DNA from: JBBDLF01 sp040879025
GTDB lineage: Bacteria > Pseudomonadota > Gammaproteobacteria > Pseudomonadales > Pseudohongiellaceae
Assembly: GCA_040879025.1 (NCBI GenBank)
Contig: JBBDLF010000028.1
Span: forward strand, 1-64,000
Direction: 5' to 3'
DNA length: 64,000 nt
Part shown: positions 24,130-32,516 of the stretch, piece by piece
Layout: each line of letters starts with the position of its first letter
How positions within the stretch are numbered: the stretch's first letter is position 1
The notes under the pieces: generated by a model
Seen by the model: the letters and a program-made list of their open reading frames with translations, nothing else
What the model was told of the DNA's origin: nothing
The model's database searches: none
Position numbers and translations under genes: made by a program

Positions 24130-25764
24130 ATGGAAACAAGAGAGCTGATTATTTTGCTGTTGGGATTGGCTGTCGTTGGCGTGATTTTGCGTGGGCTGTA
24201 CATCGCGCTCCGGTCCCGTCGCGGCCATCTCCGGCTGGCCATCGACAAGAACATTCCTCACGATGTGGACCTTGATGCTCTCGAAATGACGGAATTGCCA
24301 GGAGGGGGTGCTCGTGTGGTTGAGCGCGGCTTGAGTCAGGTAAATCGTCAGAATCAACGTGCGAAATCTGGATTCGGCCGCAATGGTGAGCTGGATTTGG
24401 GCGGTGATGCTGGCAACGCGGGTGCCGTACCGGTGTTAATGGATAGCGTAGAACTTCGCGATCGGGTGGAGAAATCTGACGCTGCAGAGGTGCCAGGCCA
24501 GGATAACAATCATTGGAGCAACGCCGATGACGACCGGTACCATGAGAGTGATAGTAACGATGATTATGCAGACGAGGATGAAGACGCAGTGGCAGGCTAT
24601 AAGGACAACGACTTCGACGATGAGGACGACGTTGATGATGAAGTGGACTTCGACAAGAACGACTCAGATCCCCCATATAGCACTGAGGAAGAATTTGTTA
24701 CAAATGAGGATTATGACAGCGATGACGGATACGATGATGAAGTCGAAGATACTGACGAAGATGAAGAGTCCGTGTTTTATAATGAAGAGGATAGTAACGA
24801 CGCCAATTCGGATTCCAATGATAACCACAGTAGACGTGAGCCCACACTGGGCCCTGACGATGAATTTGAAGAATCGCTGGAGAATTTAGCGATCACCCCT
24901 GGGGAACGCATAGGTGCTGATAATAATCCGACGCCGGTTAAAACTAGACAGACGCCCTTGTTTGAGTCTGATAACGACGAGCCTGGTTTTGAAAAGCGAG
25001 CAGGAATTTTTGAACGAATTGGAAACAAAGCCAAGTCGAGCGCTGCGTTTACAGGCCGCATCACGGGCAAGCTGAGTGAACGATTCGTGACAGCCAACGA
25101 TGAAATGGATTATGAAGGTGACGAAGATATACTGATGGATTATTCTTCAGAAATTGAACAGACAGATGAACCAGGTCGCCCATCAGAGGCGCTGGCCCGG
25201 TCGACACGAAAATCTGCGCGATCACGACGCGGAGACGGTCTGCAAACGGCGGAAAATTTGGCCGAAAAAGATTTGGAAGAAAGGGTTGATAAAAAGCGAT
25301 CTAAACCTCAACTCCGTGAAATTGAACCCTCGGAAGTGCTTGTCATCAACGTCATGGCGCGTGAGAGGAAAGTGATGAGAGGACACGACCTGCTTCAGGT
25401 GTTGATAACTTCCGGACTGAAATTTGGTGACATGCAGATATTTCATCAACGAATGGATAATTCCAACAAAAGCCCTATAATATTCAGTGTGGCTAACATT
25501 CTCAATCCCGGAACTTTCGACCTGAACAACATGGATGAGTTTTCCACTCAAGGCGTGAGTTTGTTCATGGCTCTTCCTACACCGATCAATAACCTGGTAG
25601 CGTTCGAACAAATGCTTAAGGCCGCTCAACAGATTCGTGGCGCTATGGACGCCGAAATGAAGGATGACCATCGTAATGTAATGACCGCACAGACAATTGA
25701 ACATTATCGTCAACGAATTCGCGACTTCGAATTGCGTCAATTAAAAGCCGCTAGCAAGAAATAA
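24130..25764 (+). CDS. zipA: Cell division protein ZipA
   Basis: This 544-residue inner-membrane protein tethers FtsZ to the membrane at the division site. Residues 4-28 form the N-terminal membrane anchor (LIILLLGLAVVGVILRGLYI), followed by a short basic stretch. A very long linker, extremely rich in Asp and Glu at residues about 125-245, is next. The C-terminal FtsZ-binding domain at about residues 400-530 is recognisable (EVLVINVMARERKVMRGHDL, GLKFGDMQIFHQ, MALPTPINNLVAFEQML). E. coli ZipA is about 330 residues, so the linker is unusually long. ligA follows after 26 bases. Confidence 0.9.
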   Translation: METRELIILLLGLAVVGVILRGLYIALRSRRGHLRLAIDKNIPHDVDLDALEMTELPGGGARVVERGLSQVNRQNQRAKSGFGRNGELDLGGDAGNAGAVPVLMDSVELRDRVEKSDAAEVPGQDNNHWSNADDDRYHESDSNDDYADEDEDAVAGYKDNDFDDEDDVDDEVDFDKNDSDPPYSTEEEFVTNEDYDSDDGYDDEVEDTDEDEESVFYNEEDSNDANSDSNDNHSRREPTLGPDDEFEESLENLAITPGERIGADNNPTPVKTRQTPLFESDNDEPGFEKRAGIFERIGNKAKSSAAFTGRITGKLSERFVTANDEMDYEGDEDILMDYSSEIEQTDEPGRPSEALARSTRKSARSRRGDGLQTAENLAEKDLEERVDKKRSKPQLREIEPSEVLVINVMARERKVMRGHDLLQVLITSGLKFGDMQIFHQRMDNSNKSPIIFSVANILNPGTFDLNNMDEFSTQGVSLFMALPTPINNLVAFEQMLKAAQQIRGAMDAEMKDDHRNVMTAQTIEHYRQRIRDFELRQLKAASKK

Positions 25765-25790
25765 ATTAACTTTTATTTTTTTGAGACATC

Positions 25791-27812
25791 ATGCCTGCCA
25801 GGGACAGCATAAAAAAGGAAATCGAAAGTCTGCGGCGGCAGATAAATCACCACATTCGCCTGTATCATACAGAGGATGCTCCTGAAATTCCCGATGCGGA
25901 CTATGACCAGTTATATGACCGACTGGTTGAGCTGGAAACACAATATCCCTCATTAGTAACACCTGAATCTCCTACGCAGCGAGTGGGCGGAACGCCCTTG
26001 GCTGAATTTTCGCAAGTTCGCCATGACACTGCCATGCTGTCACTCAATAAGGTAACAAATGAGAGAGAGCTGGACGATTTTGATGCACGGGTCAAAAAAA
26101 CACTGGAAACTGATCAACCGGTACAATACAACTGTGAACCGAAAATGGATGGAGTGGCAGTAAGTCTGCTGTATGAACATGGTTTGCTTGCGCGGGCGGC
26201 TACGCGTGGTGACGGCGTTGTCGGCGAAGACATTACCCACAATGTAAAAACTATTCAGTGCGTTCCACAACAGCTTGATATTGGGGGGATACCATCGCGG
26301 TTTGAAGTGCGTGGCGAAATATTTCTCAGCAAGGCCGGATTTGCGAAGATTAACCGGGATGCTGAGAAGGCAGGGACAAAGACCTTTGTAAATCCGCGCA
26401 ATGCCGCTGCGGGAACTATGCGCCAGTTGGATCCACGACTGGCATCAAAGCGGCCGTTGCAAATGTATTGTTATAGCATGGTTTCGGGTAGCAGTACCCA
26501 TGTTTTGCCCGACAGGTTAAGCGAGATTCTTGACCTTCTCGAAGGTTGGGGGTTTCCCGTTAATCCTCGCCGTGAGGTAGCAATTGGAATTGAGCCATGT
26601 CACCAATATTGTTTGAAGCTGTTGAATGATCGCCCAGGCTTGGAATATGAGATCGACGGTGCTGTCATTAAAGTTGATGAGCTTGGCCTGCAGCGTGAGA
26701 TGGGTTTTACATCAAGGAGCCCGCGCTGGGCGATAGCCTACAAGTTTCCTGCGGAAGAGGTATCTACAAAAGTGCTGGATGTTGAGTTCCAGGTCGGTCG
26801 GACTGGAGCGGTTACACCGGTGGCAAGATTGAAACCCGTTTTTGTTGGTGGAGCGACCGTCAGTAATGCCACGCTTCACAATATGGATGAGGTGGCACGT
26901 TTAAATTTGAATGTCGGTGATACGGTGATCATTCGGCGCGCTGGGGATGTGATACCACAGGTAGTGAAGGTTATAGAAAATATTCCTAATCCGTCTCCAA
27001 AAATGGTTCACGCACCAAAAGTTTGTCCAGCCTGTGGTTCTCCTGTTGAAAAAGAAGGCGTGGTGTATCGTTGTAGCGCTGGGATTATTTGTCCGGCGCA
27101 GAAGAAGGAATCGATTCGACATTTTGCGTCACGTTCGGCAATGGATATAGAAGGGCTGGGAGAGAAACTGGTCGGTCAATTGGTAGATCGGAATATACTC
27201 GGAAATGTAGCTGACATATTCTTGCTGGAGGCACCATCATTGACCGAACTGGATAGAATGGGCGAAAAATCTTCTGAAAAATTGGTTGATGCAATTGAAA
27301 AAAGCAAGCACACGACGTTAGCAAAGTTTTTGTATAGTTTGGGAGTTCGCGAAATAGGAGAGGCTACAGCCGCAGCGCTGGCAAACTATTTCGGGACACT
27401 GGAACGGATTATCGCAGCGGATGAGGAAACTTTGATGGCGGTTCCGGATGTCGGTGCAGTTGTGGCATCACACGTACACACGTTTTTTTCCATTGAGGAC
27501 AACCTGGCGCTTATAAATCGATTGCGGGGGCTTGGAGTTCATTGGCCCGATGTTAAAGTGGCCGAGCATGATCGTCCACTGGAAGGTCAAACGTGGGTTC
27601 TAACTGGATCGCTGGATGCAATGCCTCGTGATGAAGCCAAGGCTCGGTTGGTGGTGCTTGGAGCCAAAGTCGCCGGCAGTGTGTCAAAGAAGACCAGTTG
27701 TGTTGTGGCAGGCCCCGGGGCTGGCTCCAAATTGACCAAGGCCGAAGAGCTTAATTTGAAGATTCTCGCTGAAGACGAGTTCCTTGCTTTTCTGGACACC
27801 CACAAACTGTAA
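25791..27812 (+). CDS. ligA: NAD-dependent DNA ligase LigA
   Basis: This 673-residue ligase seals nicks in replication and repair using NAD. Domains in order are Ia (IRLYHTEDAPEIPDADYDQL), the adenylation domain with catalytic Lys in CEPKMDGVAVS near residue 117, the OB fold, a four-Cys zinc finger (CPACGSP...CSAGIICPAQ, near residues 410-435), helix-hairpin-helix repeats and a C-terminal BRCT domain (near 590-670). Length is normal. The final codons (LDTHKL and the stop) fall inside a copy of the dispersed repeat, so the native C-terminus has been replaced or the repeat landed at the stop. It probably shares an operon with zipA. Confidence 0.95.
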   Translation: MPARDSIKKEIESLRRQINHHIRLYHTEDAPEIPDADYDQLYDRLVELETQYPSLVTPESPTQRVGGTPLAEFSQVRHDTAMLSLNKVTNERELDDFDARVKKTLETDQPVQYNCEPKMDGVAVSLLYEHGLLARAATRGDGVVGEDITHNVKTIQCVPQQLDIGGIPSRFEVRGEIFLSKAGFAKINRDAEKAGTKTFVNPRNAAAGTMRQLDPRLASKRPLQMYCYSMVSGSSTHVLPDRLSEILDLLEGWGFPVNPRREVAIGIEPCHQYCLKLLNDRPGLEYEIDGAVIKVDELGLQREMGFTSRSPRWAIAYKFPAEEVSTKVLDVEFQVGRTGAVTPVARLKPVFVGGATVSNATLHNMDEVARLNLNVGDTVIIRRAGDVIPQVVKVIENIPNPSPKMVHAPKVCPACGSPVEKEGVVYRCSAGIICPAQKKESIRHFASRSAMDIEGLGEKLVGQLVDRNILGNVADIFLLEAPSLTELDRMGEKSSEKLVDAIEKSKHTTLAKFLYSLGVREIGEATAAALANYFGTLERIIAADEETLMAVPDVGAVVASHVHTFFSIEDNLALINRLRGLGVHWPDVKVAEHDRPLEGQTWVLTGSLDAMPRDEAKARLVVLGAKVAGSVSKKTSCVVAGPGAGSKLTKAEELNLKILAEDEFLAFLDTHKL

Positions 27813-28127
27813 TCAATGGTGAGAGAAGTCGGAGAAACCGCAGTCTGAGACACCCACCATCGTATTTTACTAACCAAGGTTCACGAATCACGTATTTCTT
27901 GTATATGGTCAACTTCGTGGGTGTCTCGGAATGCTCTCGGAATGCTCGGATGCTGATGCAGGAATACCCGGATTCAGTGGTGCAACAAATTCTGGCCATT
28001 CAACGTCTAATAGATAATTTGATAAAATCTGGACATCCACACTTTCCATGACTACATTTCAGGTTTATAGGTATCCAGGAATAGAAATATTTGGGTGTCC
28101 TGGAATAGGATTAATTTGTGGGTGTCC
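27794..28127. repeat. GTGGGTGTCC repeat cluster D between ligA and the SLT lipoprotein gene
   Basis: Cores in order: reverse 27794 (overlapping the ligA end), degenerate reverse 27849, forward 27917 (GTGGGTGTCTC), reverse 28031 (GGACATCCAC), forward 28091 (TTGGGTGTCC) and forward 28118. Two reverse-forward pairs are visible. No gene is seen between 27813 and 28154. Confidence 0.85.
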
Positions 28128-28154
28128 TGGGTTGGGATGGATGTGGGAGTTGTG

Positions 28155-28763
28155 ATGATATTGAGAGGAAGTGCAGCACTGGCTGTAGCAGCTTTGCTGA
28201 GTTCCTGTGTCTCGTCGCCGCCACGGGACGTGGCTGATGTTTGTTCCATTTTCGAAGACCGTCGTTCATGGTATAAGGCTGCCAAAAGTACTGAGGAACG
28301 TTGGGGTGTCCCGGTACCGGTTTCAATGGCATTTGTTTATCACGAATCGTCGTTTCACAGTCGTGCGAAACCCCCACGTACAAAAATACTATGGATAATC
28401 CCAGGTCCGCGCCCGTCAAGTGCATTCGGTTATGCCCAGGCCTTGGACACCACCTGGTCGGATTATGAAGGTACGATCGGTGAACGCGCCAGGCGAAATA
28501 ATTTTGGCGACGCGATCGATTTTATCGGTTGGTATAACGCCAACAGCTACCGCATGAACAACATACCACAGCACGACGCCGCCAATCTCTATCTGGCCTA
28601 TCATGAAGGAAATGGCGGCTACTCCCGAGCAACATATGCTGACAAGGCATGGTTGGTTTCCAAAGCTAACCAGGTTCAAGAGACCGCCAGCCGGTTTCAA
28701 TATCAATACGAAGGATGCCGCGTAGAGCTTGAAAAAAACTGGTTTCTGCGCCTATTCTCCTGA
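28155..28763 (+). CDS. SLT-domain lipoprotein (putative lytic transglycosylase)
   Basis: This 202-residue protein starts at ATG 28155 (GGAG 6 bases upstream), giving a lipoprotein signal with lipobox Cys18 (ALLSSC). Earlier in-frame ATGs would add residues encoded by repeat DNA. The domain resembles the SLT_4 group: RWGVPVPVSMAFVYHESSF near residue 50 holds the catalytic Glu candidate in HESSF, and GYAQALDTTWSDYEG and YLAYHEGNGGY follow. It probably cleaves peptidoglycan from the outer membrane side of the periplasm. The substrate role is family knowledge; activity is untested. Confidence 0.8.
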   Translation: MILRGSAALAVAALLSSCVSSPPRDVADVCSIFEDRRSWYKAAKSTEERWGVPVPVSMAFVYHESSFHSRAKPPRTKILWIIPGPRPSSAFGYAQALDTTWSDYEGTIGERARRNNFGDAIDFIGWYNANSYRMNNIPQHDAANLYLAYHEGNGGYSRATYADKAWLVSKANQVQETASRFQYQYEGCRVELEKNWFLRLFS

Positions 28764-28851
28764 ACTGAGTAAAAACTTTGAAATTCCTTTGCCTGAAGCC
28801 AATGCCTGGGTGAAAATAGCGCGCATGAAATTTATGCGAATAGGATAGTTT

Positions 28852-29634
28852 ATGTCCTGGTGGGGCAAAGTTGTCGGTGGCGTTTTTGGATTTATGATGG
28901 CCGGACCTCTCGGTGCGATCCTTGGGGCAGCCGTTGGAAATTATTTTGACGGTGGATTGGAGAATCTTCGCCTGGATTCCGGGATGGATCTTGGGAATAC
29001 CGAGCGTGTTCAGTCAGTATTTTTCGCGACCACTTTTTCCGTAATGGGGTATGTTGCCAAATCGGACGGCCGCGTCAGCCCTGATGAGATAAGAATTGCT
29101 GAACAATTGATGCGTCAGATGCAACTTAATGCACAGCAGCGCAAGGTAGCGATTAACCTCTTTAATCAGGGAAAGGTAACGGGTTTCCCTATTCATCAGG
29201 TGTTGGAGCAATTCCGAAAGGAGTGTTTCCGCCGCCGCAATCTGATGCAGATGTTTCTCGAAATGCTGATCGCCACTGCGTTTGCTGATGGCCGTCTTGA
29301 AGTTCGTGAACAACAAATTTTGGAGCAGATTTCAGCTGACTTGGGATACTCACGTTCAGATTTTCGTGCATTCGTAAGCCGAGTGACGGGGCAGATGAAT
29401 TTTACAGAGGGACCGTCGGCGGCAGACCGTTTGCAAGCAGCCTACGAAACGCTGGGTGTCACAAAATCAGTCAGCGACGCTGAACTCAAAAAAGCATATC
29501 GCCGTCTTATGAATCAGCATCACCCGGACAAGCTGGTGGCCAAGGGGCTGCCTGACGAGATGATGAGTGTTGCAAAGAAAAAGACCCAGGAGATCAAGGC
29601 CGCTTATGAACTGATAAAACAACAGCGTAAGTGA
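28852..29634 (+). CDS. djlA: Membrane co-chaperone DjlA
   Basis: This 260-residue type III J-domain protein is anchored by an N-terminal Gly-rich membrane segment (VVGGVFGFMMAGPLGAILGA, residues about 7-26). The middle is a TerB-like helical domain (ATTFSVMGYVAKSDGRVSPDE, ATAFADGRLEV). The C-terminal J domain (residues about 190-258) has HPD in NQHHPDKL and stimulates DnaK. Length and order match E. coli DjlA. ATG 28852 is the only start that keeps the membrane segment. Confidence 0.92.
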   Translation: MSWWGKVVGGVFGFMMAGPLGAILGAAVGNYFDGGLENLRLDSGMDLGNTERVQSVFFATTFSVMGYVAKSDGRVSPDEIRIAEQLMRQMQLNAQQRKVAINLFNQGKVTGFPIHQVLEQFRKECFRRRNLMQMFLEMLIATAFADGRLEVREQQILEQISADLGYSRSDFRAFVSRVTGQMNFTEGPSAADRLQAAYETLGVTKSVSDAELKKAYRRLMNQHHPDKLVAKGLPDEMMSVAKKKTQEIKAAYELIKQQRK

Positions 29635-29642
29635 GAAATTCT

Positions 29643-29652
29643 GGACACCCAT
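29643..29652 (-). repeat. GTGGGTGTCC repeat, single reverse copy (E) left of the transposase gene
   Basis: A single GGACACCCAT core lies 9 bases after the djlA stop and about 80 bases before the RAYT-like gene. It is oriented opposite to the five copies on the right of that gene. Confidence 0.8.
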
Positions 29653-29734
29653 GCATTTTTTCTAAAAAAATTAGCGTCCCGCTCTGGATTAGCCTATAAC
29701 CAAGATACAGTCCGTAGAGTTCAAGGAGGAACTC

Positions 29735-30718
29735 ATGCCGCAACCTCGCCACAGAATCGTCGATACCGCTGCTACTACTTATTACCATTGCATTTCTCGA
29801 TGTGTCCGCCGGGCTTATCTTTGTGGTACAGACCGCGTCTCCGGCAAATCTTTTGATCACAGAAAGCAGTGGATAGTGGACCGGATTAAGAAGCTGTCCT
29901 CGGTGTTTGCTATAGAGGTTTGCGCTTATGCAATCATGTCAAACCATTTTCACGTGGTATTGCACATAGACAAGTCAGGATCTGCCAACTGGGACATGGA
30001 TGAAATTATTGACAGATGGGAGAGGCTTTTTAAATTGCCCTACCTGGTTGAACGGTATAAGTCGGGTGAGAAGTTAGGAGGGCTTGAATATGATATGCTT
30101 GTAGGGCTCGTTACCACATGGCGTGATCGACTGGGTGATTTGAGTTGGTTCATGCGGTGTCTTAACGAAAGAATTGCGAGATTGGCGAACGCCGAGGATA
30201 GTTGCTCAGGCAGGTTTTGGGAGGGACGTTTTAAAAGCCAGGCCTTGCTTGACGAAGGTGCCGTCATGTCATGTATGGCATATGTCGATCTCAATCCAAT
30301 CCGAGCAGGTGTGTGTAAGTCTGTGGAAACATCAACATTTACCTCAATCCACGAGCGTCTGGTTTTTGCGGGTAAGTCTGGCAGACGCGGAGATGCGGAA
30401 TGGCTCAAGCCATTGCGTCGCCCCGGTGCCAAGAATTCGCAACGTGCACTAATGATGAACGAATTTTCATATTTTAATCTTGTAGATTGGACAGGGAGAG
30501 CAATTCGCTGCGGTAAGCGTGGCGCAATCCCTGACCATATACAACCCATACTTGGGAAACTTGGAATCCAGACGGATAACTGGGTGAGTAATATTCAATC
30601 TCTCGGACAAAAATTTTATCGCGTCTTAGGGTGTGTTGAAAGACTGAGGCAACTGGCAAAGCAACAGAATCAGTGCTGGGTCAACGGGCTTACAACCGCG
30701 GAGGAGTTTTATTGCTAG
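29735..30718 (+). CDS. REP-associated tyrosine transposase-like protein (HUH, Y1 family)
   Basis: This 327-residue relative of IS200/IS605 transposases belongs to a long-form RAYT group. The HUH metal motif is HFH at residues 71-73 (YAIMSNHFHVVLHID). RFWEGRFKSQALLDE and AYVDLNPIRAG near residues 165-200 are family signatures. The start has a strong AAGGAGGA 4 bases before ATG. RAYTs are domesticated single-copy transposases that act on short palindromic repeats; no IS200 ends are visible. It is flanked by a reverse repeat copy on the left and five forward copies on the right, so it is the natural candidate for spreading the GTGGGTGTCC family. That link is inferred. Confidence 0.85.
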   Translation: MPQPRHRIVDTAATTYYHCISRCVRRAYLCGTDRVSGKSFDHRKQWIVDRIKKLSSVFAIEVCAYAIMSNHFHVVLHIDKSGSANWDMDEIIDRWERLFKLPYLVERYKSGEKLGGLEYDMLVGLVTTWRDRLGDLSWFMRCLNERIARLANAEDSCSGRFWEGRFKSQALLDEGAVMSCMAYVDLNPIRAGVCKSVETSTFTSIHERLVFAGKSGRRGDAEWLKPLRRPGAKNSQRALMMNEFSYFNLVDWTGRAIRCGKRGAIPDHIQPILGKLGIQTDNWVSNIQSLGQKFYRVLGCVERLRQLAKQQNQCWVNGLTTAEEFYC

Positions 30719-30892
30719 TACACTGAGGTCTTTCATTGAAAACCGATCTTTCAAAAACAGACGGACTAGTTTACAACTCGTCTCCTAATGTAATATTGCC
30801 GTATTGCCGCTCAAGTTACCCATCTTAAATTATATCCCTTGTCAGAAGCGAGATAGCAAGACACAGGTTTGTGTTTTCTGATAGGAAAGCTT

Positions 30893-31016
30893 GTGGGTGT
30901 CTCAGATTTTTATGTGGGTGTCCCAGGTTAGATTGTGGGTGTCCCGGGTTAGCTGCCGGGTTAGCTGAGATTGTGGGTGTCCCGAATTACCCGGTTTAGG
31001 ATTTTTGTGGGTGTCC
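30893..31016 (+). repeat. GTGGGTGTCC repeat cluster F, five forward copies right of the transposase gene
   Basis: Cores lie at 30893 (GTGGGTGTCT), 30914, 30935, 30973 and 31007, most followed by CAGRTT or CGGGTT. The last copy encodes the C-terminal residues (PGHPQKS) of the minus-strand CDF transporter. The preceding bases (30719-30892) hold no gene that I can see. Confidence 0.9.
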
Positions 31017-32162
31017 CGGGTTGGGGGGGACCGGGCCTTCGTAGAGGTTGTGGTAGATTTTCAGGGTGGAGATGGCCGGGATGGCGGCCAGGGCTCTGGA
31101 AAGTTGGTGGTTTTGGGTGGGGTCGAGGGGTGGGGTGTGCAGGTGTACTTCTACTTCGATGCCGTGGTGCAGGTAGTGGAGATCGATGCCGGCAATTTCG
31201 GCGTCGCTGATGAGGCCGCGACAGTGTTCCCTGATTTGCTGGAGCAATTCATTTCGCAGCGGCCTCGCATCAAATTCATCAAGGTCGTGTTCTTCCGGGT
31301 CGACATGGACCAACACGTCATTGATGTCACGAAACTGTTCGATGACCGCTTGGCGCGCGGCTTCTCCGAGCTGGTGACCCTCGGAAACGGTAATCCGCGG
31401 GTCGACCTGAATCTCCACTTCCAGAATGACCTTACCGCCTGATTGGCGGCTACGCAACTTCGTGATCCTCCGCACAGGTTTGATGGAAAGAATCGCGGCT
31501 TCAATTTCTTGTCGTCGCTGCTTTGGAATGGCTGTGTCCACCAATTCCCGCAGGCTGTCCAGGCAAAGTTGCCACCCTATGCGGGCGATCAGCAGGGCGA
31601 CGAATGCCGCCGCGATCGTATCCAGCCAGGCAAATCCGAATTGCGCCCCCAGTATGCCTACAAAAACGGCGATTGAAGAGATGGCATCGCTGCGGCTGTG
31701 CCAGGCATTCGCGCGCAGTAGCGACGAATTAAGGCGTTCCGCAGTGCGCATGGTGTAGTGATAGATCCACTCCTTGGCCAGTATCGAGACCGAAGCCAGC
31801 AGCAGAGCGCTCCACGCCGGAACGGGAAGCGGCTCGCCTGATCGCAACCGTCCGTAGCTGTCGTACAGCAAAATGCCGGCAACAGCAAAAAAGACCATCC
31901 CCATAAGCACGGTGCCCAGGGTTTCGAAACGCCCATGGCCGTAGGGGTGTTCCTCGTCAGGCTCGTCGTGGGAGAAATAAGTGACGACCAGTACAAAAAT
32001 ATCGGTAACCGCGTCACTGAGCGAATGAATACCGTCACTGATCAGCGCGAAAGAATTGCTGAAAAAGCCGCCGGCGATTTTGATGATGCCCAGCAGGATA
32101 TCCAGGTACATGCCCACCAGGGTTACTCGGGTGGCTTCTTTCCTTGGGTCAGTTGTCGTCAT
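30996..32162 (-). CDS. Cation diffusion facilitator (CDF) metal exporter
   Basis: This 388-residue inner-membrane antiporter of the CDF family probably exports Zn, Fe, Mn or another divalent metal. Six membrane segments carry the paired metal-site motifs SDGIHSLSDAVTD in TM2 and NAWHSRSDAISS in TM5 (each DxxHxxxD-like). A cytoplasmic ferredoxin-like domain follows (IKPVRRITKLRSRQ, VHVDPEEHDLDEF). It is longer than typical (about 300), with a second C-terminal alpha/beta unit. The extreme C-terminus (PGHPQKS) is encoded by a dispersed repeat copy. The metal cannot be decided from sequence. Confidence 0.88.
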   Translation of the reverse strand: MTTTDPRKEATRVTLVGMYLDILLGIIKIAGGFFSNSFALISDGIHSLSDAVTDIFVLVVTYFSHDEPDEEHPYGHGRFETLGTVLMGMVFFAVAGILLYDSYGRLRSGEPLPVPAWSALLLASVSILAKEWIYHYTMRTAERLNSSLLRANAWHSRSDAISSIAVFVGILGAQFGFAWLDTIAAAFVALLIARIGWQLCLDSLRELVDTAIPKQRRQEIEAAILSIKPVRRITKLRSRQSGGKVILEVEIQVDPRITVSEGHQLGEAARQAVIEQFRDINDVLVHVDPEEHDLDEFDARPLRNELLQQIREHCRGLISDAEIAGIDLHYLHHGIEVEVHLHTPPLDPTQNHQLSRALAAIPAISTLKIYHNLYEGPVPPNPGHPQKS

Positions 32163-32516
32163 TTACCGCTTGCGGTCTTTCTTTAATCAGTCGGCTTCAA
32201 AGAGGGGAAGAACGGGTTCACTGCCAAACTCAGGACCATGCCGCCCAAGGTGCTACACAGAATATAACAAAGCGTGTTACAAACACCGGACAGGCGAAAA
32301 AAAGCCCAACAAAAGTTGGGCTTAAATATACTATCAAGGGAGAGATAAATGAAACAAAACCCACAATTTTGTCTATCTACCTACACTTATTCAGACTTTG
32401 CGGCCTGACAAAAGTTCCAATGCGCGTTCAAAAATAATTTTAAACAAGGCGCAAATCAGGCGGCAGCCCACCAAGTTGGTACCTAAAAACCACTTAAATC
32501 ATTGATAAATAACATA
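32163..32516. other. Intergenic region holding a minus-strand terminator
   Basis: There are 354 bases between the CDF start and the end of the M16C peptidase gene, without a gene. It contains the terminator listed separately and, on its left side, the CDF promoter. Nothing else stands out. Confidence 0.5.
32302..32323 (-). terminator. Rho-independent terminator after the M16C peptidase gene
   Basis: AAGCCCAAC and GTTGGGCTT pair perfectly around an AAAA loop. Read on the minus strand the stem is followed by a run of seven T (32297-32303), so it ends transcription coming from the peptidase gene. Confidence 0.8.

Noticed and set aside
28300..28315. GGGGTGTCCCGG in the SLT lipoprotein gene resembles the dispersed repeat
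   Set aside because: It encodes the conserved WGVPVP motif of the family in the right frame and lacks the AATTTGT flank, so it is chance similarity.
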